This document shows, piece after piece, positions 1-7,877 of a stretch of DNA of 64,000 bases; position 1 is the first letter of the stretch, and each line of letters begins with the position of its first letter. The stretch lies in assembly GCF_904063065.1 (NCBI RefSeq), contig NZ_CAJFCL010000008.1:248001-312000 (forward strand), in the 5' to 3' direction. A program made the position numbers and the translations under genes. Origin of the DNA: Pseudomonas paraversuta. Lineage in GTDB: Bacteria > Pseudomonadota > Gammaproteobacteria > Pseudomonadales > Pseudomonadaceae. Below the pieces are notes generated by a model. The model was not told the DNA's origin and did no database searches. It saw only the letters and a list, made by a program, of their open reading frames with translations.

Positions 1-1067
1 TGGCCTTTGACCGCAATCTGTTGCTCGCTGCTGCTCATGTCGACCCACTGGCCGTGGTACCACACCTGATTCGGGTGGTCGGGATTGGTCTTCTCTGCGA
101 TCAGGTCCAGATCATCGTTCTGGAACATGGTCAGGCTCCAGCCAAAATCGCGGTTGTTGCCCAGAAAGGCGAACGGCACCAGGGCCTGATGGTAGCCATA
201 GAGCTCAAAATCGGGCGCCGAGAGCTGCGCTTCGTACCATACCGCCGGCGCCGAGAAGCGGATATGCGGATCGCCTGCCAGTAGCGGTTTGCCACTTTGG
301 GTACGTTTGCCCGACACGACCCAGGCATTGCTGCCTTCGAACTGTGGCAGGCCGGCCTGATTCAAGGCCTGATCGCTCAGCCGGGCGAGGGAACCGAGGT
401 TTTTCCAGTCGTTGCTCGACAGTGCCGGGCTCAGCACGCCCCGGGGTTGCCAGTCCAGGTCGAAGACTTTCAGGTAGTTGCTGCCTAACTGGTCACGTAC
501 GTAAGTCAGCAATGGCTCCGTGCGAAAGGCGACTGCAAAGCTGTAAGCCATATAGCCGGCGACGCTGATCGTGTCTTCGGCGGTGAATGGCCGCGGGGTG
601 ATGCCCAGCAGGTCAAACTCCACCGGTCTGGCGTGGCTGGCCTGGTACTGGTTGATCCCGTCCAGATAGGCTTGCAGGGCCAGCCACGAAGGTGACTGAT
701 AGTCCAGTTCGGCGACATAGCTGGCGGCACGTTCGCGAATGCGCAGGCTGCGGAACAGTTTGTCGGTATCGATCAGCTTGGGGCCGAGTACCTCGGCCAG
801 TTCCCCCCGCGCCAGACGACGCATTATCTCCATTTGAAACAGGCGGTCCTGCGCCTGTACATAGCCAAGGGCGCGGTACATATCCGTCTGGTTAGCTGCG
901 CGGATATGCGGCACCCCGCGCTCGTCATACCGTACCGCGACCGGCCCCTGCAGCCCGTCCAGCGCTACCTGGCCCTGGCGGGTGGGCAGCTTGCTTTGCA
1001 CATACCAGACGCCACCGCCCGCGATGACGGCAATAACGAGGGCGGCCAGGGTCAGGCTGCGTTTCAT
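1..1067 (-). CDS. Penicillin acylase family protein (3' part outside window)
   Basis: Only the N-terminal 355 residues are present; the reading frame is open to the left edge. An Ntn-hydrolase of the penicillin/N-acyl-homoserine-lactone acylase family, normally made as a precursor that cuts itself into alpha and beta chains in the periplasm. Residues about 5-22 form a hydrophobic signal or anchor. The cleavage nucleophile is the Ser in FEGSNAW (about residue 246), followed by the conserved SGKPLLAGDPH stretch. The start is ATG at 1067, preceded by an AGGAG-like site. By family and neighbours it resembles PAO1 PA0305 (HacB), which degrades acyl-homoserine lactones; the substrate here is not shown by sequence. 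Confidence 0.88.
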   Translation of the reverse strand, partial: MKRSLTLAALVIAVIAGGGVWYVQSKLPTRQGQVALDGLQGPVAVRYDERGVPHIRAANQTDMYRALGYVQAQDRLFQMEIMRRLARGELAEVLGPKLIDTDKLFRSLRIRERAASYVAELDYQSPSWLALQAYLDGINQYQASHARPVEFDLLGITPRPFTAEDTISVAGYMAYSFAVAFRTEPLLTYVRDQLGSNYLKVFDLDWQPRGVLSPALSSNDWKNLGSLARLSDQALNQAGLPQFEGSNAWVVSGKRTQSGKPLLAGDPHIRFSAPAVWYEAQLSAPDFELYGYHQALVPFAFLGNNRDFGWSLTMFQNDDLDLIAEKTNPDHPNQVWYHGQWVDMSSSEQQIAVKG

Positions 1068-1104
1068 GGTGCAACTCCTTGTAATTGGTTCGCACCGAAG
1101 CGCC

Positions 1105-1689
1105 TTAGGGGGAAGCGCGGTCATTCTGCCACGGGCAATAGCAGCCCACGGCCATGGTGTGGGTGGCATTTACCGGGCGGCCTTCGTTCAGGGCCTGCAG
1201 GACGGGTTCGATAAAGCTGTTGCTGGCGTTGCAGGTGGCACCTTCGCTGTAGGGGCCAAAGTAGGCCAGCTGGCCGCTGCGGTCCCAGATAGCTACGGCC
1301 GGGCTGGCGCTCAGATGCTCGGCGCCGGGCAGGCTGGCCAAGGGCTTTATTGCGCCCAGGGTGGCGGGTAACTGGCCATGGGTGCCGGGCTTTTGCACGG
1401 AGTAGAACGTGACGCCCAGCGGCACGTAATGCGCCAGTAATTCGCTGAGGTGTTGTTGGTTACCGACATTGCACGGGCAGGCCGGGTCCCAGAAATGCAC
1501 CACGCGGATGGGCCCCGGGCCTGACAGCTCGGCGGGCAGGCTCAGGACATCTCCGGCGAACAGTGCGGTCTGGTCGCTGAAGGCGCGGATATAGCGGCCC
1601 TGGAACCAGTCGTAGGCCGTCCACAACCCCGCTGCACATATCAGCACCAGCAGGCAGGCAAGCAGGGTTTTTAAGGTGGGCACAGGCAT
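1105..1689 (-). CDS. DUF6436 thioredoxin-like protein
   Basis: A 194-residue protein with a strong N-terminal hydrophobic segment (residues about 8-25), then a periplasmic thioredoxin-like fold. The motif WDPACPCNVGN (about residues 68-78) resembles a redox CxxC region but reads C-P-C, so classic disulfide exchange is doubtful. A second pair of cysteines lies near the C terminus (VGCYCPW). It ends 37 bp before the acylase start on the same strand, so the two are probably co-transcribed. Assignment to DUF6436 is from recall of Pseudomonas homologues; the biochemical role is unknown. Confidence 0.7.
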   Translation of the reverse strand: MPVPTLKTLLACLLVLICAAGLWTAYDWFQGRYIRAFSDQTALFAGDVLSLPAELSGPGPIRVVHFWDPACPCNVGNQQHLSELLAHYVPLGVTFYSVQKPGTHGQLPATLGAIKPLASLPGAEHLSASPAVAIWDRSGQLAYFGPYSEGATCNASNSFIEPVLQALNEGRPVNATHTMAVGCYCPWQNDRASP

Positions 1690-1798
1690 GCAAAAAGGTC
1701 CTCGAAGGCCGCTTAGCTTGCCATGCTTGAACGGACAGATGAATATCGTCGGTCTATAAAGCCTGTTTTGCGCACGTGCGCCCCGTCTGGAAATTCTT

Positions 1799-2740
1799 AT
1801 GCCTGCCCCGTTTGCCCCCGATTCCTTGCGCGCCAGCTTGCAGCCTTTGCACGATGGCCAGCCATTATCGCGCGAGGGGCTGGCGTATCAGCAGTTCTAC
1901 GGGCTGGATTTTGCGCAGCGCAAGGTGCCGGTGCGCCGGCAATTGGGGCGCTTCAGTGCCGGCGGCTACGAGCTGGTCAGTCAGGTCTGGTGGCCAGCGT
2001 CCACCCCGGTGGCGACGCTATTCGTCATCCATGGTTTTTACGATCATATGGGGCTGTATCGGCACGTGATTGAGTGGGGCCTGGATCACGGATTCGTGGT
2101 CATTGCCTGCGACTTGCCGGGGCATGGGCTTTCCAGTGGCGAGCGGGCCAGCATTGATGATTTCGCGCAGTACCAGGCGGTGCTGCAAGGTTTGTTTGTC
2201 GAGGCCCAGTCACTGGCCTTGCCGCAACCCTGGCACCTGTGCGGGCAAAGTACCGGTGGCGCGATTGTGCTTGATCATGTGCTGCGTCAGGGTGATCAAA
2301 GCCCGGCACAAGGGCAGGTGATTCTGCTGTCACCGTTGATCAGGCCCAAGGACTGGAATTGGTCGAAGTTCAGCTATTACCTGCTCAGAGCCTTCGTCAA
2401 AGGCATTGCCCGGCGTTTCAGCGAGAACTCCAACGATCCCGACTTCTTGCCGTTCCTGCAGGCCGATCCGTTGCAGCCGGTGCGTCTGCCGACGGCCTGG
2501 GTCGGTGCGCTGGCGCGCTGGATTCCGCGTATTGAAAGTGCGCCAGCCTGCTCCCGGCGGCCCTTGGTGATTCAGGGCGAAGCGGACAAAACTGTTGATT
2601 GGCGGCATAACCTTGAGGTGCTGAAAACGAAATTCGATCAGCCTCAGGTGCTGTTGCTGCCAGAGGCCCGGCACCATCTGGCGAATGAAACTGCCGAGAT
2701 CCGCGAGCGTTATTTCGCGTTTCTGGATCAACATCTGTAG
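1799..2740 (+). CDS. Alpha/beta hydrolase, lysophospholipase-like
   Basis: A 313-residue serine hydrolase of the Hydrolase_4 / monoglyceride lipase group. The nucleophile elbow is GQSTGG with Ser at about residue 151; the oxyanion stretch VIHGFYDHMGLY precedes it; the acid is probably in the QGEADKTVDW segment and the His in EARHHLANE near the C terminus, giving a complete Ser-Asp-His triad. There is no clear signal peptide, so it is probably cytoplasmic or membrane-associated. It is likely to cleave lysophospholipids or monoacylglycerols, but the substrate is an inference from family. The start has no strong ribosome site. Confidence 0.85.
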   Translation: MPAPFAPDSLRASLQPLHDGQPLSREGLAYQQFYGLDFAQRKVPVRRQLGRFSAGGYELVSQVWWPASTPVATLFVIHGFYDHMGLYRHVIEWGLDHGFVVIACDLPGHGLSSGERASIDDFAQYQAVLQGLFVEAQSLALPQPWHLCGQSTGGAIVLDHVLRQGDQSPAQGQVILLSPLIRPKDWNWSKFSYYLLRAFVKGIARRFSENSNDPDFLPFLQADPLQPVRLPTAWVGALARWIPRIESAPACSRRPLVIQGEADKTVDWRHNLEVLKTKFDQPQVLLLPEARHHLANETAEIRERYFAFLDQHL

Positions 2741-2758
2741 GCGCGAGCTTGCTCCTAC
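2737..2758. repeat. REP-like inverted repeat
   Basis: An imperfect palindrome with arms like GTAGG-GCGAGC and GCTC-CTAC, starting at the stop codon of the hydrolase gene and lying before the convergent DUF2059 gene. The GAGC/GCTC core matches other intergenic palindromes in this window. It may act as a bidirectional transcription stop. Confidence 0.5.
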
Positions 2759-2768
2759 GGGACGTTGG

Positions 2769-3521
2769 TTATTGCGACAGGCTTGACGTGCTTTGGCCCA
2801 CGGCCAGCCCGGCGCGAATAGCTGCCAGTGCCGCCTGATAATAGGCTTTCCCGGCAGGCGACTCTGCAAAGGTGACGAACTCTTCCAGTTCCGGATCAGA
2901 CAGGTCGCGATACACGTAGAGCAGCGTGTTATCCAGTTCACCGGCAAGTTGTTCCATCAAGCGCTGGCGCTGGCCATTCAACATGCCTTGGGCCTGACCG
3001 CCTCCGAGCAACCCCGGGATCATCGAACTCAAACTGTCTGCTGCAATCCCGGCAATCGCCAGAGTGACTTCCGCGCCGGCTTCACGGGCTGGCAGCGCCC
3101 GCGACAAGTGGTTGATCAGCAGTTGACGGGTGGCGCTGGCCTCGATGCGCGGCAAGCCTTGGGCGTGTTTGGCCAACTGATCGCGGCGGGTAGCCAGCAG
3201 TTCAGCAGCCACAATCTGGCGGCCCAGCGGCGACTGGAAAAAGGTCAGTGCGGGAACAGGGTCTGGCAGGTGGTTACGCATCTGCTCTTTGGCGCGCCGG
3301 TCCATTGCTTCGGGGGCAAAGCGCAGGCTGCTGTTATTGACCAGGGCCTGATAAACCGCCGGCGGCAAGTTATTGCGATAGCGCTCCTGGGCGGCAGTAA
3401 GGGCATCAACAAAATGCGCGCGCTGTTCTGGCCACCCGGCAGTCGTAAACAGATCATCGAGGTTATCTGCCCATGCGGGTAACGTGCAAAACATCATCAA
3501 TAGTAAAAACAAGCGGCGCAT
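2769..3521 (-). CDS. DUF2059 domain-containing secreted protein
   Basis: A 250-residue protein starting at the ATG at 3521, chosen because an AGGAG site lies just upstream and because it exposes a clean Sec signal peptide (MRRLFLLLMMFCTLPAWA, cleavage near residue 18). A longer frame to 3593 has no such features. The rest is alpha-helical with two repeated segments of the kind FFQSPLGRQIVAAE and FAESPAGKAYYQAA, the hallmark of DUF2059. It is likely periplasmic. Function unknown. Confidence 0.75.
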   Translation of the reverse strand: MRRLFLLLMMFCTLPAWADNLDDLFTTAGWPEQRAHFVDALTAAQERYRNNLPPAVYQALVNNSSLRFAPEAMDRRAKEQMRNHLPDPVPALTFFQSPLGRQIVAAELLATRRDQLAKHAQGLPRIEASATRQLLINHLSRALPAREAGAEVTLAIAGIAADSLSSMIPGLLGGGQAQGMLNGQRQRLMEQLAGELDNTLLYVYRDLSDPELEEFVTFAESPAGKAYYQAALAAIRAGLAVGQSTSSLSQ

Positions 3522-3681
3522 GAGGGACTCCTGTCTGCAGGGCGCTATTGTCCGGGTGCGGCGTAGGACTTGTCGAGAATTCGCTCGTTCCAAGAGGCTT
3601 TAAATACTCCGGTTGATTATTTCCGCTCCGCCAGCTCGACGGAGCTGTCAGATTTTCAGGCGTGTCGATATTATGCGCGGC

Positions 3682-4308
3682 ATGCAAATACCTACTGATC
3701 ATCCGCTGTTGCTACGCATCGTCGACGACCTGTACGCACAGGGATGGTCACAGCAAAACATCTTTCTGCCCGAGGCTTTGACCCTCGAACTGGCGGCCGA
3801 GTGCCAAAAACGTTCGGCCGAAGGTGAACTGACCCCGGCCGCAGTCGGAAGGGGCATTACCCAGGAAGTCCGCGAGGGTATTCGCGGCGACCATATTCAA
3901 TGGCTGGAGCCGGGAGAGGTTTTAGCCTGCGACAATTATCTGGGGTTAATGGAAAGCCTGCGAATCGCCATGAATCGCAGGCTTTTTTTGGGCCTGGAGG
4001 ACTTTGAAAGTCATTTCGCCCTCTACCCGCCCGGAGCTTTCTACCTCAAGCATCTGGACCGTTTCCGCGATGATGACCGGCGCATGGTCTCGGCCGTGGT
4101 TTACCTCAATCAGGCATGGTTGCCTGAGCATGGCGGGCATTTGCGCATGTATCTGGATGGCGACCTCGACTATGACGTACTTCCGGTTGGCGGTTGTCTG
4201 GTGGTATTCCTCTCGGGCGAGATTCCCCACGAAGTCATGCCTGCGACCCGCGACCGCCTGTCGTTGACCGGTTGGTTTCGCCGGCGCGCCACCGAGGTAT
4301 TTGTATGA
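3682..4308 (+). CDS. 2OG-Fe(II) oxygenase, prolyl-hydroxylase (SM-20/PPHD) type
   Basis: A 208-residue protein with the double-stranded beta-helix of prolyl 4-hydroxylases. The iron ligands are His124 and Asp126 (KHLD) and His183 (IPHEV); the Arg in RDRLSLTGW about ten residues later is placed to bind 2-oxoglutarate. The YLN and GG-LR segments also fit the EGLN/SM-20 group. The Pseudomonas enzyme PPHD is known to hydroxylate a proline in EF-Tu; by gene neighbourhood (acylase, hydrolase) this looks like its orthologue, which is an inference. The start is uncertain: ATGs at 3673 and 3682 are both possible. It overlaps the next gene by ATGA. Confidence 0.82.
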   Translation: MQIPTDHPLLLRIVDDLYAQGWSQQNIFLPEALTLELAAECQKRSAEGELTPAAVGRGITQEVREGIRGDHIQWLEPGEVLACDNYLGLMESLRIAMNRRLFLGLEDFESHFALYPPGAFYLKHLDRFRDDDRRMVSAVVYLNQAWLPEHGGHLRMYLDGDLDYDVLPVGGCLVVFLSGEIPHEVMPATRDRLSLTGWFRRRATEVFV

Positions 4309-4796
4309 GTCAGAAGTTGCTGGTCAGTCGTTGCCTGTTGGGCCATCGCGTGCGCTATGACGGCGGCGCCAGTGGTCCGTACGGGCAATTGGCCCGATGG
4401 CAGGAAGAAGGCCGGATCATTGCCTTGTGCCCGGAAGTTGCGGGCGGCTTGCCGACGCCGCGTGCTCCGGCAGAAATACCCGGTGGCCAGGGGAGCGATG
4501 TGCTCAACGGCCTGGCGCCGGTGATGACCAGCGAGGGTGAAGATGTGACCGCGGCCTTTATGGACGGGGCACAACAGGCGCTGGCGTTGGTGGTTCGGCA
4601 CGGTATTGGTATTGCTATCCTCAAGGCTAATAGTCCGTCTTGCGGCAATGTGCAGACCTATGACGGCAGCTTTGGCGGGATCAAGGTTGCAGGCCAGGGC
4701 GTCACGGCGGCATTGCTGGCGGGGGCCGGGGTACAGGTATTTAACGAGCTGCAGCTGGAAGACGCCGCGCGGGCTCTAGCGCAGCTTGAGGCCTGA
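4305..4796 (+). CDS. DUF523 domain-containing protein
   Basis: A 163-residue cytosolic protein whose ATG overlaps the TGA of the oxygenase gene, implying translational coupling. It shows the DUF523 signature: an N-terminal VSRCLLG followed by VRYDGG, a central LCPEVAGGLPTPR, and ILKANSPSCG. The three conserved cysteines could form a metal site, but this is not established. E. coli YbgA carries a related domain. No function is known; coupling to an iron-dependent oxygenase is the only contextual hint. Confidence 0.82.
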   Translation: MSQKLLVSRCLLGHRVRYDGGASGPYGQLARWQEEGRIIALCPEVAGGLPTPRAPAEIPGGQGSDVLNGLAPVMTSEGEDVTAAFMDGAQQALALVVRHGIGIAILKANSPSCGNVQTYDGSFGGIKVAGQGVTAALLAGAGVQVFNELQLEDAARALAQLEA

Positions 4797-4913
4797 GGAT
4801 TTGCGGGCCGGCCGGGAAATACCGGCGCGAGCAAACCCGCTCCTGCAAGGGCGTGTAGAGCGTATAAATGAGTTCAGGTAATATCCGGTGCCATTTTGCC
4901 CAGGGGATCCATC

Positions 4914-5627
4914 ATGACTGACAAGCCGAAACCACAGCCCTCGGCAGCGACCGAAAGTGCTGATTCTGCACTGCACCATATCGTTGATGGTTTTTTGCAC
5001 TTCCATCACGAAATCTTTCCTGAACAAGAAGCCTTCTTCAAAAAACTCGCCACGGCACAGAACCCGCGTGCGATGTTTATTGCCTGTGCCGATTCGCGCA
5101 TCGTGCCTGAGCTGATCACCCAGAGTGCACCGGGCGATTTGTTTGTAACGCGTAACGTCGGCAACGTGGTGCCACCCTATGGCCAGATGAATGGCGGTGT
5201 TTCAACTGCCATTGAGTACGCGGTGTTGGCACTGGGCGTGCAGCACATCATTATTTGCGGACATTCGGATTGCGGGGCGATGCGCGCCGTACTCAACCCG
5301 GCAAGCTTGAAAAAGATGCCCACGGTCAGAGCCTGGTTGCACCACGTTGAAGTGGCCAAAACCATGGTGCAGGACAACTGCAACTGCGCCAATGAAGCTG
5401 AAAGCATGCACGTGCTGACTGAAGAAAACGTGATTGCCCAGCTGCAGCACCTGCGCACACACCCGTCGGTGGCGTCGCGCATGGCCAACGGGCATCTGTT
5501 TATTCACGGCTGGGTATACGACATCGAAACCAGCGAGATCAAAGCCTACGACGCCGATAAAGGCGCCTTCCTGCCGCTGGATGGCACCAGCCCGATTCCA
5601 AGCGCTACGCCCAAAGCCAGGTTTTAG
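4914..5627 (+). CDS. Beta-class carbonic anhydrase
   Basis: A 237-residue cytosolic enzyme converting CO2 and water to bicarbonate. Zinc ligands are visible: Cys58 with Asp60 and Arg62 in CADSR, and His117 and Cys120 in GHSDCGAM. The ATG at 4914 follows AGGGGA at a good distance; a longer in-frame start at 4896 would add only six residues. Length and motifs fit the CynT/Can subgroup. It stands near the cytochrome oxidase operon, as in PAO1 (PA0102), but without the SulP transporter gene that I recall beside it there. Confidence 0.93.
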   Translation: MTDKPKPQPSAATESADSALHHIVDGFLHFHHEIFPEQEAFFKKLATAQNPRAMFIACADSRIVPELITQSAPGDLFVTRNVGNVVPPYGQMNGGVSTAIEYAVLALGVQHIIICGHSDCGAMRAVLNPASLKKMPTVRAWLHHVEVAKTMVQDNCNCANEAESMHVLTEENVIAQLQHLRTHPSVASRMANGHLFIHGWVYDIETSEIKAYDADKGAFLPLDGTSPIPSATPKARF

Positions 5628-5700
5628 GCGCTTACCCTTGCTCGCGTGCTCTGCGCTTTCTCGGACACTGCTCTGAAGGCGCTCGCGAGCACGCCGGCTG

Positions 5701-6336
5701 CTACAAGTTCAGGCCGACGCCCAGTTGCTTGGACAGACAAGGCCAGCGGCTCCAGGCAGCGCCCGTCTCGGGGCTGGTCAGCCGTTCGCGGTAAGCATCG
5801 ACCGATTCCACGGCAAAGCTTTCGTCGTTAAGCATCTCGTCGAGCGCATGGTGCACGGCTTCGTCCAGCTGGTTGGCAAAGGCCTCGCCGATTAACTGGT
5901 GGGCGATGAGGTTGGCCACTGTCATGTCCAGAGGAATCAACGGCTGACCCAGGTGCTTGATGTAGAGATCGTTGACCTCTTCGACCAGGCGGTGCGCCAG
6001 ATAGGCTTCGTCCAGTAAACCTTCAAGCCCCGGATGGCCATCGAGCAGCGGGAGCGGCTGGGCAAAATATTGCTCGGCGATTTTCAGTACCGGCTTGATT
6101 TGCGACTCGATACCCGCCTCATGGGCGACTGCGTTGGCAGCATCCAGCAAGTCGGGCACCTGCTCGATGTAGGCGCTGACAAAGCGGGTCATCACGACGT
6201 TTTTATCCGTATCAGGCAGCTCGATTGCGGCATGAAGGTGCGGCAGTTGCTTGGCCAGATGCTGGGCCAGCTGCTTCGTTTCGGCCTCATGTTCTTGGGC
6301 ACGCGAGATCTGCGCGCGGATGGCGGCGGTGTTCAT
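5701..6336 (-). CDS. Conserved hypothetical protein
   Basis: A 211-residue, mainly helical, acidic protein with no signal peptide, membrane segment or motif that I recognise. The ATG at 6336 has GGAG upstream; the frame extends to 6396 but without support. Position between carbonic anhydrase and coxB, divergent from the oxidase operon, matches PAO1 PA0104 from memory. The N-terminal half is rich in Gln, Glu and His, and the middle carries leucine-rich helices (LLDEAYLAHRLVEEVNDLYI). Function unknown. Confidence 0.72.
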   Translation of the reverse strand: MNTAAIRAQISRAQEHEAETKQLAQHLAKQLPHLHAAIELPDTDKNVVMTRFVSAYIEQVPDLLDAANAVAHEAGIESQIKPVLKIAEQYFAQPLPLLDGHPGLEGLLDEAYLAHRLVEEVNDLYIKHLGQPLIPLDMTVANLIAHQLIGEAFANQLDEAVHHALDEMLNDESFAVESVDAYRERLTSPETGAAWSRWPCLSKQLGVGLNL

Positions 6337-6667
6337 GGGAACTCCAGGGGGGTTGCAAGACAAAAAAGAGCTATAAAAGTAGCCCTTTAAACGCAAAGGG
6401 ATTTTTTTCAGGGGAAGTATTGTTATTCATTTTGTGACCGGGCAGTGAGTGCCATTTGTCGATGTGGCCTTATTTCACTGTTTTGACCCCTTACATTGCG
6501 GGGCTGGTGTCGGTGTCTATACTCGCTTTTGTAACCGTTATTTGATGTCGCCCGACTGCCTGAGCAGACGAGGCTCGGCGGTCCAGGTTCACAGGGTTTG
6601 AAAACCGCCCCCTTGTAACGCAGGTTGATACCGGCGCAATAACAAGAAAAACAAAGGGGAACCCGCA
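6337..6667. other. Divergent intergenic region upstream of coxB
   Basis: 331 bp between the hypothetical gene and coxB. It carries the cox promoter candidate described separately. A GC-rich stretch (about 6545-6610) and an A-rich ribosome-binding region just before the coxB ATG follow. I see no additional ORF with coding character. Confidence 0.6.
6496..6523 (+). promoter_or_regulatory. Putative cox operon promoter with RpoS-like -10
   Basis: TTGCGG at 6496-6501 is separated by 16 bp from TATACT at 6518-6523; together with the preceding C this gives CTATACT, the -10 preferred by sigma-S. Transcription would start about 140 bp upstream of coxB. In P. aeruginosa the aa3 oxidase is known to be induced by starvation through RpoS, which agrees with this element. 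Confidence 0.5.
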
Positions 6668-7795
6668 ATGAAGCGACATCCAAATCTATGGATGGGCCTG
6701 CTGTTGTGGTCGGTTTTCGGTCAGGCGCAAGCTGCCTGGACCGTGAACATGACGCCGGGCGCGACCGAAGTCAGCAACGCGGTATTCGACCTGCACATGA
6801 CCATCTTCTGGATCTGTGTCGTGATCGGCATCATCGTGTTTGGTGCCATGTTCTGGTCGATGATCGTTCATCGGCGCTCCACCGGGCAGCAAGCAGCAAA
6901 ATTCCACGAAAGCACCACGGTCGAAATCCTCTGGACGGTCGTGCCTCTGGTTATCCTCATTTTGATGGCCATCCCCGCAACCAGAACCCTGATCAATATC
7001 TATGACTCCAGTGAGTCGGATGTCGACATCCAGATCACGGGCTACCAGTGGAAGTGGCATTACAAATACCTGGGCCAGGATGTCGAGTTCTTCAGCAACC
7101 TGGCCACCCCCGCCGAGCAAATTCATAACCAGGCCCCCAAGGGCGAACATTACCTGCTTGAGGTGGACGAGCCGCTGGTGCTGCCGATCGGTGCCAAAGT
7201 GCGCTTTCTGGTGACCTCGGCGGACGTTATCCACTCCTGGTGGGTGCCTGCCTTCGCGGTCAAGCGCGACGCTATTCCGGGGTTTATCAACGAAGCCTGG
7301 ACCCGTATCGAGAAGCCCGGCATTTACCGTGGCCAGTGTGCCGAATTGTGCGGCAAGGACCACGGCTTTATGCCGATCGTGGTGGATGTCAAAACCCGTG
7401 CGGACTATGACGCCTGGCTCGCAGACCGCAAGGCCCAGGCTGCTCAGCTCAAGGAACTGACCAGCAAGGACTGGACCCTCGACGAACTGGTGGCCCGTGG
7501 CGACAAGGTTTACCACACCACTTGCGTGGCCTGTCACCAGGCAGAAGGTCAGGGCTTGCCGCCAATGTTCCCGGCACTCAAAGGCTCGCCGATCGCTACC
7601 GGACCGGCTGCCGATCACCTGCACCGGGTGTTCTTCGGCAAACCGGGGACGGCCATGGCAGCCTTCGGCAAGCAGCTCTCGGAAGTTGATATTGCCGCGG
7701 TGGTGACCTACGAACGTAACGCCTGGGGCAACAACAAGGGCGATATGGTCACCCCCAAAGACGTGCTGGAGCTTAAACAGGCGCAAGGCAAATGA
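6668..7795 (+). CDS. coxB: Cytochrome c oxidase subunit II with fused cytochrome c domain
   Basis: A 375-residue subunit of aa3-type terminal oxidase (caa3-like). Order: Sec signal (1-22), two membrane helices (about 40-62 and 82-104), a periplasmic cupredoxin domain with the CuA site (CAELCGKDHGFM plus the upstream His in DVIHSWWVP), then a C-terminal cytochrome c domain with a single heme motif CVACH. It accepts electrons from cytochrome c and passes them to subunit I. The start follows AAAGGGGAACCCGCA. First gene of a nine-gene operon reading rightward. Confidence 0.96.
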   Translation: MKRHPNLWMGLLLWSVFGQAQAAWTVNMTPGATEVSNAVFDLHMTIFWICVVIGIIVFGAMFWSMIVHRRSTGQQAAKFHESTTVEILWTVVPLVILILMAIPATRTLINIYDSSESDVDIQITGYQWKWHYKYLGQDVEFFSNLATPAEQIHNQAPKGEHYLLEVDEPLVLPIGAKVRFLVTSADVIHSWWVPAFAVKRDAIPGFINEAWTRIEKPGIYRGQCAELCGKDHGFMPIVVDVKTRADYDAWLADRKAQAAQLKELTSKDWTLDELVARGDKVYHTTCVACHQAEGQGLPPMFPALKGSPIATGPAADHLHRVFFGKPGTAMAAFGKQLSEVDIAAVVTYERNAWGNNKGDMVTPKDVLELKQAQGK

Positions 7796-7877
7796 GCCGC
7801 CGGGGGCTGTGTGTGGGTAATGGCAGGGGGCCGTGGGCCGCCGGTTTTTTGGTCCATCCGTTTGCAGGAGTCAGGAC

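Noticed and set aside
6686..7786. 366-aa open frame opposite coxB
   Set aside because: It is the antisense shadow of a high-GC gene; it is rich in His/Arg/Gly with no family motifs and no ribosome site.
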